From: Spirochaetales bacterium
GTDB lineage: Bacteria > Spirochaetota > Spirochaetia > JAGLYY01
Length of the DNA: 5,630 bases
Direction: 5' to 3'
NCBI GenBank assembly: GCA_023131935.1
Contig: JAGLYY010000160.1
Location: 1 to 5,630 of the forward strand
In this document: one piece after another, positions 1 to 5,630 of the stretch
How positions within the stretch are numbered: position 1 is the stretch's first letter
Layout: each line of letters begins with the position of its first letter
Notes under the pieces: generated by a model
What the model saw: the letters and a program-made list of their open reading frames with translations, nothing else
What the model was told of the DNA's origin: nothing
Databases searched by the model: none
Made by a program: the position numbers and the translations under genes

Positions 1-161
1 CTGAAAGCATCTAAGTGGGAAGCCCTCCTCGAGATGAGACATCCCATCACCCTTTGAGGTGACTGAAGGCACCAGAGAGAATATCTGGTTGATAGGCTGG
101 CAGTGTACGTACGGTAACGTATTCAGCTGACCAGTACTAATTTGCCGTGAGGCTTGACCAT
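1..161 (+). rRNA. rrl: 23S ribosomal RNA, 3' end (partial)
   Basis: This is the last roughly 160 nt of the large-subunit rRNA, cut by the left window edge. It matches the conserved 3' end of bacterial 23S rRNA from memory: the CTGAAAGCATCTAAG start of the segment, AGATGAGA followed by TCCC, the GTTGATAGGCTGG block near 88-101, CCAGTACTAAT near 131-141, and GTGAGGCTTGACC near 147-159. The GGCTTGACC end would pair with the 5' end of the molecule, outside this window, to close the 23S processing stem. The exact 3' end cannot be fixed by eye and may be off by a few bases. 5S rRNA follows about 90 bp downstream on the same strand, the normal order of a bacterial rrn operon. Confidence 0.96.
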
Positions 162-186
162 ATTATTGATTAACCCTTTGAGATAA

Positions 187-230
187 GAAGAATCACGGAT
201 CAAGATGATTGGTCATTCTTCCCCTGATCC
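187..230 (+). other. 23S-5S spacer hairpin, probable processing stem
   Basis: The 162-250 spacer carries no tRNA. It contains an imperfect inverted repeat: GGATCA (197-202) can pair with TGATCC (225-230), and the interior AAGA/TGA (202-208) can pair with TCA (213-215) and TCTT (217-220), leaving a TTGG loop and small bulges. A competing pairing joins AAGAAT (188-193) to ATTCTT (215-220). The 3' arm is followed by an AT-rich stretch (ATAATTTTTT) but not by a clean terminator T-run, and 5S lies just downstream. A precursor-processing structure is therefore more likely than a terminator. The dyad is seen directly; its role is inferred. Confidence 0.45.
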
Positions 231-250
231 CATAATTTTTTGAAAATAAT

Positions 251-360
251 GTCTGGTGACCTTAGCGGAGGGGTTCCACCCGTTCCCATACCGAACACGG
301 AAGTTAAGCCCTCCAGCGCCGATGGTACTGCGTTAGCGGGAGAGTAGGTCGTTGCCAGAC
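251..360 (+). rRNA. rrf: 5S ribosomal RNA (complete)
   Basis: This is a complete 5S rRNA. The conserved core CCGAACACGGAAGTTAAGCC lies near 291-310, followed by GCGCCGATGGTACTGC and GGGAGAGTAGGTC. The ends close as a ten-pair helix I: GUCUGGUGAC (251-260) against GUUGCCAGAC (351-360), with two G-U wobbles, which sets the boundaries. At 110 nt it is shorter than the usual 115-120 nt because helix IV is reduced to about four pairs (CTGC 328-331 with GCGG 336-339) capped by GTTA. Mature ends may differ by a few bases. It is cotranscribed with 23S and binds the central protuberance of the 50S subunit. Confidence 0.96.
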
Positions 361-367
361 TTTTTTT
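361..367 (+). terminator. T-run directly after 5S, possible rrn terminator
   Basis: Seven T residues begin at the base immediately after the 5S closing helix. No separate local hairpin precedes them, so a terminator here would have to use the ten-pair 5S helix I itself or another 5S stem. This is the only terminator-like signal between the rRNA and the next gene. Readthrough into the HAD gene is possible if it is not efficient. Confidence 0.4.
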
Positions 368-375
368 GTTAATAG

Positions 376-403
376 TTGCCACAATCCCGAATAACTGGAT
401 AAT
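376..403 (+). promoter_or_regulatory. Candidate sigma70-type promoter for the HAD gene
   Basis: TTGCCA (376-381) matches the -35 consensus at five of six positions. GATAAT (398-403) matches the -10 consensus at five of six, and the spacing is 16 bp. Transcription would be expected to start about seven bases after the -10, at or next to A410, which is the first base of the ATG. This would give a leaderless or near-leaderless mRNA and would fit the absence of a good Shine-Dalgarno sequence. Chance matches of this quality are not rare in AT-rich DNA. Confidence 0.4.
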
Positions 404-409
404 TCAGGT

Positions 410-1213
410 ATGAACTACAAAATGCTGGTTATCGATCTTGACGAAACCCTCCTGAACAGTGATTCACAGATTTCTCCGAAGAATCTTAAAGCTCTTAAGG
501 TTGCTGTCGATCGGGGAATACAAGTTGTGCTTTGTTCCGGCCGTCCTACTGTAAGCATGAAAAAATTTACCGGAGAAATATATCGAAACAAAGAGGCCAA
601 GTATCTTATTTCTTTCAATGGTGCTGCGGTACATGAAGTGGCAACGGAAAAAGAAATATACCATCTCGGATTACCGGCAAACCTTGCCCGGGAGTTGGTA
701 AAGTTTGCAAGAGAAAACGCTATTGTAGCTCAATGTTACCGTGGGGAAAAATTCTTTGTAGAGAAACACTGTGAAGAAGCTGAGGTTTATTCGCGGGTTG
801 CCGGGATGCAATATGAAGTGGTTGGAAACCTGGAAGATTTCATTCAAGAAGATCCTTTGAAAATCCTTTTCAATTCTACTCATGAGAAATTAAAAATTGT
901 ATTTCCTGAATTAAAACGACTTTCACAAAATTATTTTCATGTTTCTTTTTCAAAATTGATTCATCTTGAATTCTTACATAAAGATGTCAATAAAGGAGCA
1001 GGTTTAGAATACCTTTCTAATCACTTAGATATTCCTTTGAATCAGGTTGTTTCCGTAGGAGACAGTTTTAACGACATAGAAATGATACAAAAAGCAGGTT
1101 TGGGAATTGCTGTAGCGAATGCCCGTGACGAAGTAAAAGCAGCTGCGAATTATGTAACCTCTAAGGATAACGATAATGACGCATTATCTGAAGTTGTAGA
1201 TTTAATCTTATAA
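410..1213 (+). CDS. Cof-type HAD-IIB family hydrolase (sugar-phosphate/nucleotide phosphatase)
   Basis: A 267-residue cytoplasmic Mg2+-dependent phosphohydrolase of the haloacid dehalogenase superfamily, subfamily IIB (Cof/YidA-like). All four catalytic motifs are present. Motif I is DLDETLL with nucleophile D9 and acid/base D11; motif II is SGRP with S43; motif III is the lysine of VNKG (K195); motif IV is GDSFND (217-222) with D218 and D222 as metal ligands. The NGA at 70-72 is also typical. Residues from about 85 to 185 form the C2B-type cap, which sets substrate choice. Length fits the family (about 260-290). Relatives dephosphorylate sugar phosphates, FMN, PLP or other small phosphates, and the substrate cannot be read from sequence. 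There is no signal peptide or membrane segment. The ATG lacks a good ribosome-binding site (only a GGAT at 397-400 and an AGG one base before the ATG). By hand count, GC is about 43% in the first half but about 33% in the second, both below the neighbouring ABC genes. Confidence 0.9.
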   Translation: MNYKMLVIDLDETLLNSDSQISPKNLKALKVAVDRGIQVVLCSGRPTVSMKKFTGEIYRNKEAKYLISFNGAAVHEVATEKEIYHLGLPANLARELVKFARENAIVAQCYRGEKFFVEKHCEEAEVYSRVAGMQYEVVGNLEDFIQEDPLKILFNSTHEKLKIVFPELKRLSQNYFHVSFSKLIHLEFLHKDVNKGAGLEYLSNHLDIPLNQVVSVGDSFNDIEMIQKAGLGIAVANARDEVKAAANYVTSKDNDNDALSEVVDLIL

Positions 1214-1219
1214 CTAACC

Positions 1220-1235
1220 CTTTCAATCGTGAAAG
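1220..1235. terminator. Small dyad between convergent genes, weak terminator candidate
   Basis: The 30-bp gap between the stop codons of the HAD gene and the second ABC gene contains CTTTCA (1220-1225) and TGAAAG (1230-1235), a six-pair stem with an ATCG loop. On the plus strand an alternative G-U-containing stem, AATCGTG (1225-1231) with CGTGATT (1238-1244), is followed by a five-T run at 1248-1252, which lies inside the ABC coding sequence. Neither stem is GC-rich and the minus-strand version has no U-run, so at most this is a weak, possibly shared, terminator. Confidence 0.3.
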
Positions 1236-1243
1236 AGCGTGAT

Positions 1244-3088
1244 TCAGTTTTTACCCTTAAACTGGCTTCGGTAAAAAGTACTGTAGAATCCACCTTTTAA
1301 TAACAATTCATCATGTTTACCCTGCTCAATAATGCGTCCATTATTCACCACAAGGATTTTATCGGCCCCCCGGATAGTACTGAGGCGGTGGGCAATAACA
1401 AAGCTGGTGCGATCTTTCATCAAGCGGAGAAGGGCATTCTGAATATGAATCTCTGTGCGGGTATCAACATTACTGGTTGCTTCGTCGAGGATAAGGATCT
1501 GTGGATTTGCAAGGATAGTCCTTGCGATGGTCAGTAGCTGCCGCTGTCCCTGGCTTAGATTCCCCCCTCTTTCAGAAAGAGGCGTTTCATATCCCATTGG
1601 AAGGTGACGGATGAAAGGATCAGCGTCAGCAATTTTGGCGGCCGCGATGCATTCTTCATCGCTTGCATCGAGCCGGCCATAGCGTATGTTCTCCATCACC
1701 GATTCGCTAAACAGGTATGTGTCCTGAAGTACAATGCCCAGTCGGTGACGCAGGTCGTCACTTTTTATTTTACGGATATCAATGCCGTCAATAAGAATCT
1801 TTCCACTGTCAACGTCATAAAAGCGGGTAAGGAGATTGATGATGGTTGTCTTCCCCGCACCGGTGGGTCCCACCAGGGCAATGGTCTGTCCTCCGGCAGC
1901 TGAAAAACTCATCTCTTTTATCACAGGAACATCAGGGATGTAACTGAAATTTATTTGATGAAAAATGACTTCGCCGGAAACCTCATCCAGAGTGGCTGCT
2001 CCCGGTGTGTCGGTGATTTCCGGTTTTGTGTCAATCACTTCGAAGATGCGTTCCGCACCAGCCAATGCTCCTTGAATCTGATTGTAGAGATTTCCCAATT
2101 GCCTGAGGGGAGCGGCGAATCTGCGGGAATAGGTGTAAAACGCGGCAATTGTACCGATGGTCGCCCAACCTTGTAGGGCCATCCACCCTCCCAATCCCGC
2201 CAGAATGGCAATATTAGCGTTGCTCAGGATACCCATAAGAGGTGGCACAAGCATTGCGTAGGTCTGAGCCCGTATCCCCGTCCGACGGACTTTGTTATTT
2301 GCCTTATCGAAGTCTTTCAAAGCCGCGGTTCCCTGACCAAAAGCCATGATGATCCGCTGACCGCTGAACATCTCCTCCAGCTTGCCGTTCAGTTGTCCGA
2401 TCTCCTTTTGATAACGCCGAAAATTCTGCCTTGTACGCTTTCCTACGAAACCAACCAGCCACAGCATGAAAGGAAAAATGATCATTGAACCAACGGCAAG
2501 CCAGAAATTGATGATAAACATCATCACCAGGATGCCCCCCAATGTGATTACACTACTGAATAGGTTTGTTACGTTCTGTGAAAGGACCCGGTTGATGGCG
2601 TCAAAATCATTTGTCAGGCGGCTCATCAATTCCCCATGGGGCCGGCGGTCAAAGAAACGGAGAGATAGGGTCTGAAGGTGGGCAAAGAGATGTTGACGTA
2701 AACTCTGCATTGCCCGTTGGGAGATCCTTGCCATAATGATACCCTGACCGGTTTGGGTCAGCCACCCTGCGAGGTATGCTGAAAGCATCATCAGTACGAT
2801 CATCCCAAGACCGGACAGGTCTCCGGATCCTAAAAACCTGTCAATGGCCCGGCCTATCAGGAAAGGGGGTAGTAAACCGAATCCCGTACTGAGTATAACA
2901 AGGGTGAATGCTCCCCAAAGTTTCCAGCGATACGGATGGAGAGTGATGAGCAGCCGTCTGAGAGCCCCGCGGGCATCCCTGGCTTTTTCAATTTTCGCCT
3001 GTGCGCCCCTTCCTCCGCGACCGGGCATGCCGCTTCCCATTGGTGAATCTGAGCGAACAGGTTGCCTGCTGGTAGACTGATTAGCCAT
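1244..3088 (-). CDS. Heterodimeric ABC multidrug exporter, catalytically intact subunit (BmrD/TM288/LmrD type)
   Basis: A 614-residue inner-membrane half-transporter with one transmembrane domain and one ATPase domain. Residues 1-45 are a hydrophilic Gly/Arg/Met-rich cytoplasmic extension (SPMGSGMPGRGGRG at 15-28). Six hydrophobic segments lie near 57-80, 94-115, 176-197, 198-217, 283-305 and 310-328. The nucleotide-binding domain has A-loop Y383, Walker A GPTGAGKT (407-414), Q-loop Q455, signature LSQGQ (511-515) in place of LSGGQ, Walker B ILILDE with catalytic E536, D-loop SNVD (539-542) and switch H567. The altered signature with intact Glu and His is the hallmark of the subunit that supplies the hydrolytic Walker site in asymmetric heterodimers. 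It should pair with the product of the gene just upstream, with which it overlaps by 8 nt (ATGGCTAA), implying coupled translation and balanced synthesis. The likely role is export of drugs or lipophilic compounds; substrate is unknown. The ATG at 3086-3088 is supported by GGGAGGG six bases upstream. Confidence 0.93.
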   Translation of the reverse strand: MANQSTSRQPVRSDSPMGSGMPGRGGRGAQAKIEKARDARGALRRLLITLHPYRWKLWGAFTLVILSTGFGLLPPFLIGRAIDRFLGSGDLSGLGMIVLMMLSAYLAGWLTQTGQGIIMARISQRAMQSLRQHLFAHLQTLSLRFFDRRPHGELMSRLTNDFDAINRVLSQNVTNLFSSVITLGGILVMMFIINFWLAVGSMIIFPFMLWLVGFVGKRTRQNFRRYQKEIGQLNGKLEEMFSGQRIIMAFGQGTAALKDFDKANNKVRRTGIRAQTYAMLVPPLMGILSNANIAILAGLGGWMALQGWATIGTIAAFYTYSRRFAAPLRQLGNLYNQIQGALAGAERIFEVIDTKPEITDTPGAATLDEVSGEVIFHQINFSYIPDVPVIKEMSFSAAGGQTIALVGPTGAGKTTIINLLTRFYDVDSGKILIDGIDIRKIKSDDLRHRLGIVLQDTYLFSESVMENIRYGRLDASDEECIAAAKIADADPFIRHLPMGYETPLSERGGNLSQGQRQLLTIARTILANPQILILDEATSNVDTRTEIHIQNALLRLMKDRTSFVIAHRLSTIRGADKILVVNNGRIIEQGKHDELLLKGGFYSTFYRSQFKGKN

Positions 3089-4826
3089 GCTGTTCCCTCC
3101 CGTCCCCTAACTGGGAATCATAGATTTCCCGGTAGACGGGACTTGATCGGATGAGCTCAGTATGATTTCCCTCCGCGACAATTTTTCCCCGATCAAGCAC
3201 TATTATCTTGTCAGCATTGAGCACGGTACTGATCCGTTGAGCGATCACGAAGGTGGTACTGTCGGCCATCAGGTTTTCCAGAGCATCTTCGATCTTGATT
3301 TCAGTCTTAACATCAACAGCACTGGTGCTGTCATCTAAGATGAGAATTTTAGGTCGTACAAGTAATGCCCGCGCGATGGCGACCCGCTGTTTCTGTCCCC
3401 CTGAGAGGTTCACCCCCCGCTGGCCAAGCTGGGTATCGTAACCATCGGGAAGCGACAGGATAAAATCGTGGGCCTGGGCTGCTTTAGAAGCGGTGATAAT
3501 TTCATTCTCGGTCGCTTTCGGTCGTCCATAACGGATGTTATCCCTGATAGAACCGCTGAAAAGTACTGCCTCCTGGAGGGCTATCCCAATCTGACCCCTA
3601 AGAGTTTCCAGGGGCAGGTCCCGTATATCCTGTCCATCCAGGGTCAGACGGCCATCACTCACATCATAAAAACGGGGAATCAGATGCACGAGACTGGATT
3701 TTCCCGATCCGGTTGCCCCCAGGATAGCCACAGTCTGTCCGGGTTCCGCTATAAGATTGATCCCTGACAGGACCGGCTCAGCGCAATCCGGCCTGTAGCT
3801 GAAACAGACATCTTCAAATGCCACCCTGCCATGGAACTTCTCAACGGATACTGCTCCCGGGTGGTCCTCCACCTCAGGGATACTGTCAAGGATTTCCCAT
3901 ATTCTTGCGGCAGAGGCATCGGCAGCGGAAAGAGGTCCGACCATACCTCCAAGCATCATCATCGGGAAGAGCGAGTAAGAAATATAGTTGAGAGAAGCGA
4001 CAATCTCTCCAACGGTAAAGGTATTTCCAATCACCATTTTCCCCCCAAACCACAGGACCCCTGCGATACCCAGGTTAACAAGGAGCATCATTGTTGGAAG
4101 GAGGATGGCAAGGAGCTGTATAACTTTTATATTTTCTCCCATCAGGTCGGAATTTGCTTGCTTGAAGCGGTCCTGTTCATGATCTGAACGAACAAAAGCC
4201 TTCACAACCCGCACCCCGGCGAGGTTTTCCTGCAATACCTGATTCAACTTATCCAGTTTCTTTTGGACCCCGAAAAAAAGGAAACGGGCTTTTGATCCAA
4301 TGACCCAGATAATCCCCCAGATAAAGGGGGTAAGTACAAGCAATAATAAAGCCAGGGTCTTACTGGTCAGGACCAGCATTATCACACTGCCAATCATCCA
4401 CAGGGGAGCCCGGGTGAGCATTCGCAGAGACATCTGGACAATCATCTGAAGCTGATTGATATCGCTGGTTGCCCTTACCAGGAGTTGACCGGTCTGAATA
4501 CGGTCTAGATTACCGAATGAAAAGGTCTGAACCTTGCGGACAAGAGCACTGCGCAGATCAGTACCAACCCCCTGGGCTGCCCGAACCGAAAGAAGGGTGT
4601 TACCTATGGAAAAAAGAGCGCTCAGAACCGCTGCTCCAAGCATCAGGAGAGAGGTGTTCAGGATGACATTGAGATCCTGTTTGAGTATTCCCTCATTTAT
4701 TACCCGTTGAGTCAGGCGGGGAATCGCGAGATCAGCGACCACTACTCCAAACAAAAGAAACATTGCCATAACAGCAATACCGGCGTAGGGTTTAACGAAA
4801 GAAAAAACGCGGAGAAGTGATTTCAC
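3081..4826 (-). CDS. Heterodimeric ABC multidrug exporter, degenerate-site subunit (BmrC/TM287/LmrC type)
   Basis: A 581-residue ABC half-exporter, close to the usual length for this subunit class. Six hydrophobic segments are visible near 15-35, 55-77, 135-155, 158-178, 238-262 and 273-298, followed by the ATPase domain. That domain has A-loop Y344, Walker A GATGSGKS (370-377), Q-loop Q418, a canonical LSGGQ signature (474-478) and Walker B ILILDD. Asp (D499) replaces the catalytic Glu, and Q530 in VIAQRIST replaces the switch His. These two changes, in a protein that keeps a perfect signature, match BmrC, TM287 and LmrC. Its own Walker site is expected to bind ATP but turn over poorly, while its LSGGQ completes the active site of the partner encoded next. 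The start is GTG (4824-4826), chosen because AAGGGGG lies six bases upstream and the N-terminus (MKSLLRVFSFVKPYAG) matches the family's short elbow helix. It is the first gene of the pair and probably shares one transcript with the partner. Confidence 0.93.
   Translation of the reverse strand: MKSLLRVFSFVKPYAGIAVMAMFLLFGVVVADLAIPRLTQRVINEGILKQDLNVILNTSLLMLGAAVLSALFSIGNTLLSVRAAQGVGTDLRSALVRKVQTFSFGNLDRIQTGQLLVRATSDINQLQMIVQMSLRMLTRAPLWMIGSVIMLVLTSKTLALLLLVLTPFIWGIIWVIGSKARFLFFGVQKKLDKLNQVLQENLAGVRVVKAFVRSDHEQDRFKQANSDLMGENIKVIQLLAILLPTMMLLVNLGIAGVLWFGGKMVIGNTFTVGEIVASLNYISYSLFPMMMLGGMVGPLSAADASAARIWEILDSIPEVEDHPGAVSVEKFHGRVAFEDVCFSYRPDCAEPVLSGINLIAEPGQTVAILGATGSGKSSLVHLIPRFYDVSDGRLTLDGQDIRDLPLETLRGQIGIALQEAVLFSGSIRDNIRYGRPKATENEIITASKAAQAHDFILSLPDGYDTQLGQRGVNLSGGQKQRVAIARALLVRPKILILDDSTSAVDVKTEIKIEDALENLMADSTTFVIAQRISTVLNADKIIVLDRGKIVAEGNHTELIRSSPVYREIYDSQLGDGREQHG
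3095..3101 (-). promoter_or_regulatory. Ribosome-binding site of the second ABC gene
   Basis: On the minus strand GGGAGGG sits six bases before the ATG at 3088 and lies within the last codons of the upstream ABC gene. Its strength and spacing fix the start and show that the second subunit has its own initiation signal in addition to possible coupling through the 8-nt overlap. Confidence 0.75.
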
Positions 4827-4832
4827 TGCTTT

Positions 4833-4839
4833 CCCCCTT
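4833..4839 (-). promoter_or_regulatory. Ribosome-binding site supporting the GTG start of the first ABC gene
   Basis: On the minus strand AAGGGGG lies six bases before the GTG at 4826. This Shine-Dalgarno match decides the non-ATG start. The site is about 28 bases downstream of the GC-rich hairpin at 4868-4891, so that hairpin as drawn does not cover it. Confidence 0.7.
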
Positions 4840-4867
4840 CTGTTACGGATTGGATCGGGTTCACCAT

Positions 4868-4891
4868 CCGGGGCAGCGTGTTATGCCCCGG
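4868..4891 (-). promoter_or_regulatory. GC-rich hairpin in the leader of the ABC pair
   Basis: CCGGGGCA and TGCCCCGG form a perfect eight-pair stem (4868-4875 with 4884-4891) with an eight-base loop, in the 96-bp spacer (4827-4922) between the cDPG-synthetase-like gene and the first ABC gene. No T-run follows on either strand, so it is not a standard intrinsic terminator. It could be an RNA-processing or stability element, an operator for a dimeric regulator, or part of an attenuation device. On the mRNA, a 14-codon ORF (4867 to 4823) starts right after the stem and its TGA overlaps the ABC GTG. I see no convincing promoter in the rest of the spacer. The dyad is certain; its function is not. 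Confidence 0.5.
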
Positions 4892-4922
4892 TGATGAAAT
4901 GTATCGGATATTATTTACTTTT

Positions 4923-5630
4923 CTACTTCAGATATGTTTTTTCAAACTCATCAAGCATTTCCTCAATTGAGGGAGAGCCGAGGGCTTCAATATCGTAGGA
5001 TATTCTTAAGATTGGTTTGTTGGTCTTTACCAGTTTCCCAAGATCAAAAGGGCTGCCGTCAAGGATTAAATCAGCCGGTACCGCGTTGAGGGTATCCTCT
5101 AAATCTTTGATCTGGGCATCGTCATATCCCATTGCGGGGATTATCTCCTGAATCTGAGGGAAGTCCTTAAATATTGTTTTCATAACTCCCTTAAGGTAGG
5201 GTTTTGGATCCACAACCACACAGTCATGCTCACGGGCAGCGATAAGACCGGCGCCATATGCCATGTTCCCATGGGTCAGGGTGGGTCCATCTTCTACCAC
5301 GATTACCTTCTTCCCCTGGAGTTCACTATTCCTGTTGTCTTCGATGGTAACTACTGAGTTGGTGCGGATAACTTTAGCTTCAGGATTCAGCATTCGCATG
5401 TTATCTTCAACTAACTTGACATCTTCAGGATTCGCGCTGTTAAGTTTGTTCAAAACGAAGGCGTGACAGAGACGGGCGTTTACCTCTCCGGGATGAAATT
5501 TCAGCTCATGTCCCGGCCGTAAGGGGTCAATGACCGTAAACATGAGGTCCGGTTTGTAAAAGGAGACTTCATTGTTACCCCCGTCAAAGACGATGACATC
5601 CGCTTCTTTCTCCGCTTCCCGGATGATCTC
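4923..5630 (-). CDS. Cyclic 2,3-diphosphoglycerate synthetase-like P-loop protein, C-terminal part (5' end outside window)
   Basis: An open reading frame enters from the right edge and ends at TAG (4923-4925), giving 235 visible residues. An internal ATG at 5543 is not the start: the frame stays open for 29 further codons that carry family sequence (DGGNNEVSFYKPD at visible residues 16-28). From memory, this and the later motifs IDPLRPGHEL, PGE.N.R, VEDGPTLTHG..YGAG (from residue 112), DPKPY and PAMGYDD match the cDPG synthetase-like family, usually about 440-460 residues, so roughly the N-terminal half is missing. In methanogens the enzyme makes cyclic 2,3-diphosphoglycerate from 2,3-bisphosphoglycerate and ATP. 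Bacterial homologues are often labelled GTPase or cDPG synthase and their role is unclear. The NKxD-like position reads NKLN (61-64) instead of the NKVD I recall for relatives. It is a cytoplasmic protein with no membrane segments. It lies 96 bp upstream of the ABC pair on the same strand, but a functional link is not evident. Confidence 0.82.
   Translation of the reverse strand, partial: EIIREAEKEADVIVFDGGNNEVSFYKPDLMFTVIDPLRPGHELKFHPGEVNARLCHAFVLNKLNSANPEDVKLVEDNMRMLNPEAKVIRTNSVVTIEDNRNSELQGKKVIVVEDGPTLTHGNMAYGAGLIAAREHDCVVVDPKPYLKGVMKTIFKDFPQIQEIIPAMGYDDAQIKDLEDTLNAVPADLILDGSPFDLGKLVKTNKPILRISYDIEALGSPSIEEMLDEFEKTYLK

Noticed and set aside
162..250. Possible tRNA in the 23S-5S spacer
   Set aside because: No T-arm GTTCRA-type motif or cloverleaf ends are visible, and the spacer is only about 89 bp.
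351..381. Direct repeat GTTGCCA at 351-357 and 375-381 flanking the T-run
   Set aside because: Seven bases is too short to call an insertion footprint, and the first copy is part of 5S helix I.
200..382. 60-codon minus-strand frame across the 5S gene
   Set aside because: It lies over the 5S rRNA and its spacer; coding is implausible there.
1604..1903. 99-codon plus-strand frame inside the second ABC gene
   Set aside because: It is the antisense shadow of the conserved ATPase domain; no recognisable protein features.
3831..4187. 118-codon plus-strand frame inside the first ABC gene
   Set aside because: It is antisense to the membrane/ATPase coding region, with no domain or credible start context.
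4892..4950. Promoter for the ABC pair in the AT-rich part upstream of the hairpin
   Set aside because: A TAATAT-like -10 and a TTGAAA -35-like hexamer exist on the minus strand, but they are about 26 bp apart, too far for a sigma70-type promoter.
5541..5543. ATG at 5543 as the start of the cDPG-synthetase-like gene
   Set aside because: The frame continues upstream to the window edge with conserved family residues, so this is an internal Met.

Overview
The window is bacterial DNA. It holds the 3' tail of an rRNA operon (23S end, then 5S), one gene on the same strand as the rRNA, and a block of three genes on the opposite strand that converges on it. The organism cannot be named from this sequence alone. 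The 5S rRNA has a very short helix IV (positions 328-339) and a sequence style I associate with the FCB group and neighbouring phyla, and the 23S-5S spacer has no tRNA. This is a soft hint only. The transporter and cyclic-2,3-diphosphoglycerate-synthetase-like proteins also fit Firmicutes- or Chloroflexi-like lineages.

Layout. Positions 1-161 are the last part of 23S rRNA. Positions 162-250 are a short spacer with a probable processing hairpin, and 251-360 are a complete 5S rRNA followed directly by a seven-T run. A Cof-type HAD phosphatase gene (410-1213, + strand) starts 49 bp later. It has a plausible promoter placed so close to the start codon that the mRNA could be leaderless. A 30-bp gap with a small dyad separates it from the minus-strand block.

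Minus-strand block, read right to left: the C-terminal half of a cyclic 2,3-diphosphoglycerate synthetase-like P-loop protein (4923-5630, cut by the window edge); a 96-bp spacer with a strong GC-rich hairpin; then two overlapping ABC exporter half-transporter genes (4826-3081 and 3088-1244). The two ABC proteins form a classic asymmetric heterodimer of the BmrC/BmrD, TM287/TM288 and LmrC/LmrD type. The first has Asp in place of the catalytic Glu and Gln in place of the switch His. The second has intact catalytic residues but a changed signature motif, LSQGQ. Together they predict one degenerate and one hydrolytic ATP site. The genes overlap by 8 nt, and each has a strong Shine-Dalgarno sequence.

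No mobile element, CRISPR array or tRNA was seen. I do not see a clearly undescribed system. The points most worth checking are the leader structure ahead of the ABC pair, the bacterial cDPG-synthetase-like gene with its altered NKxD-like motif, and the base-composition shift within the HAD gene.
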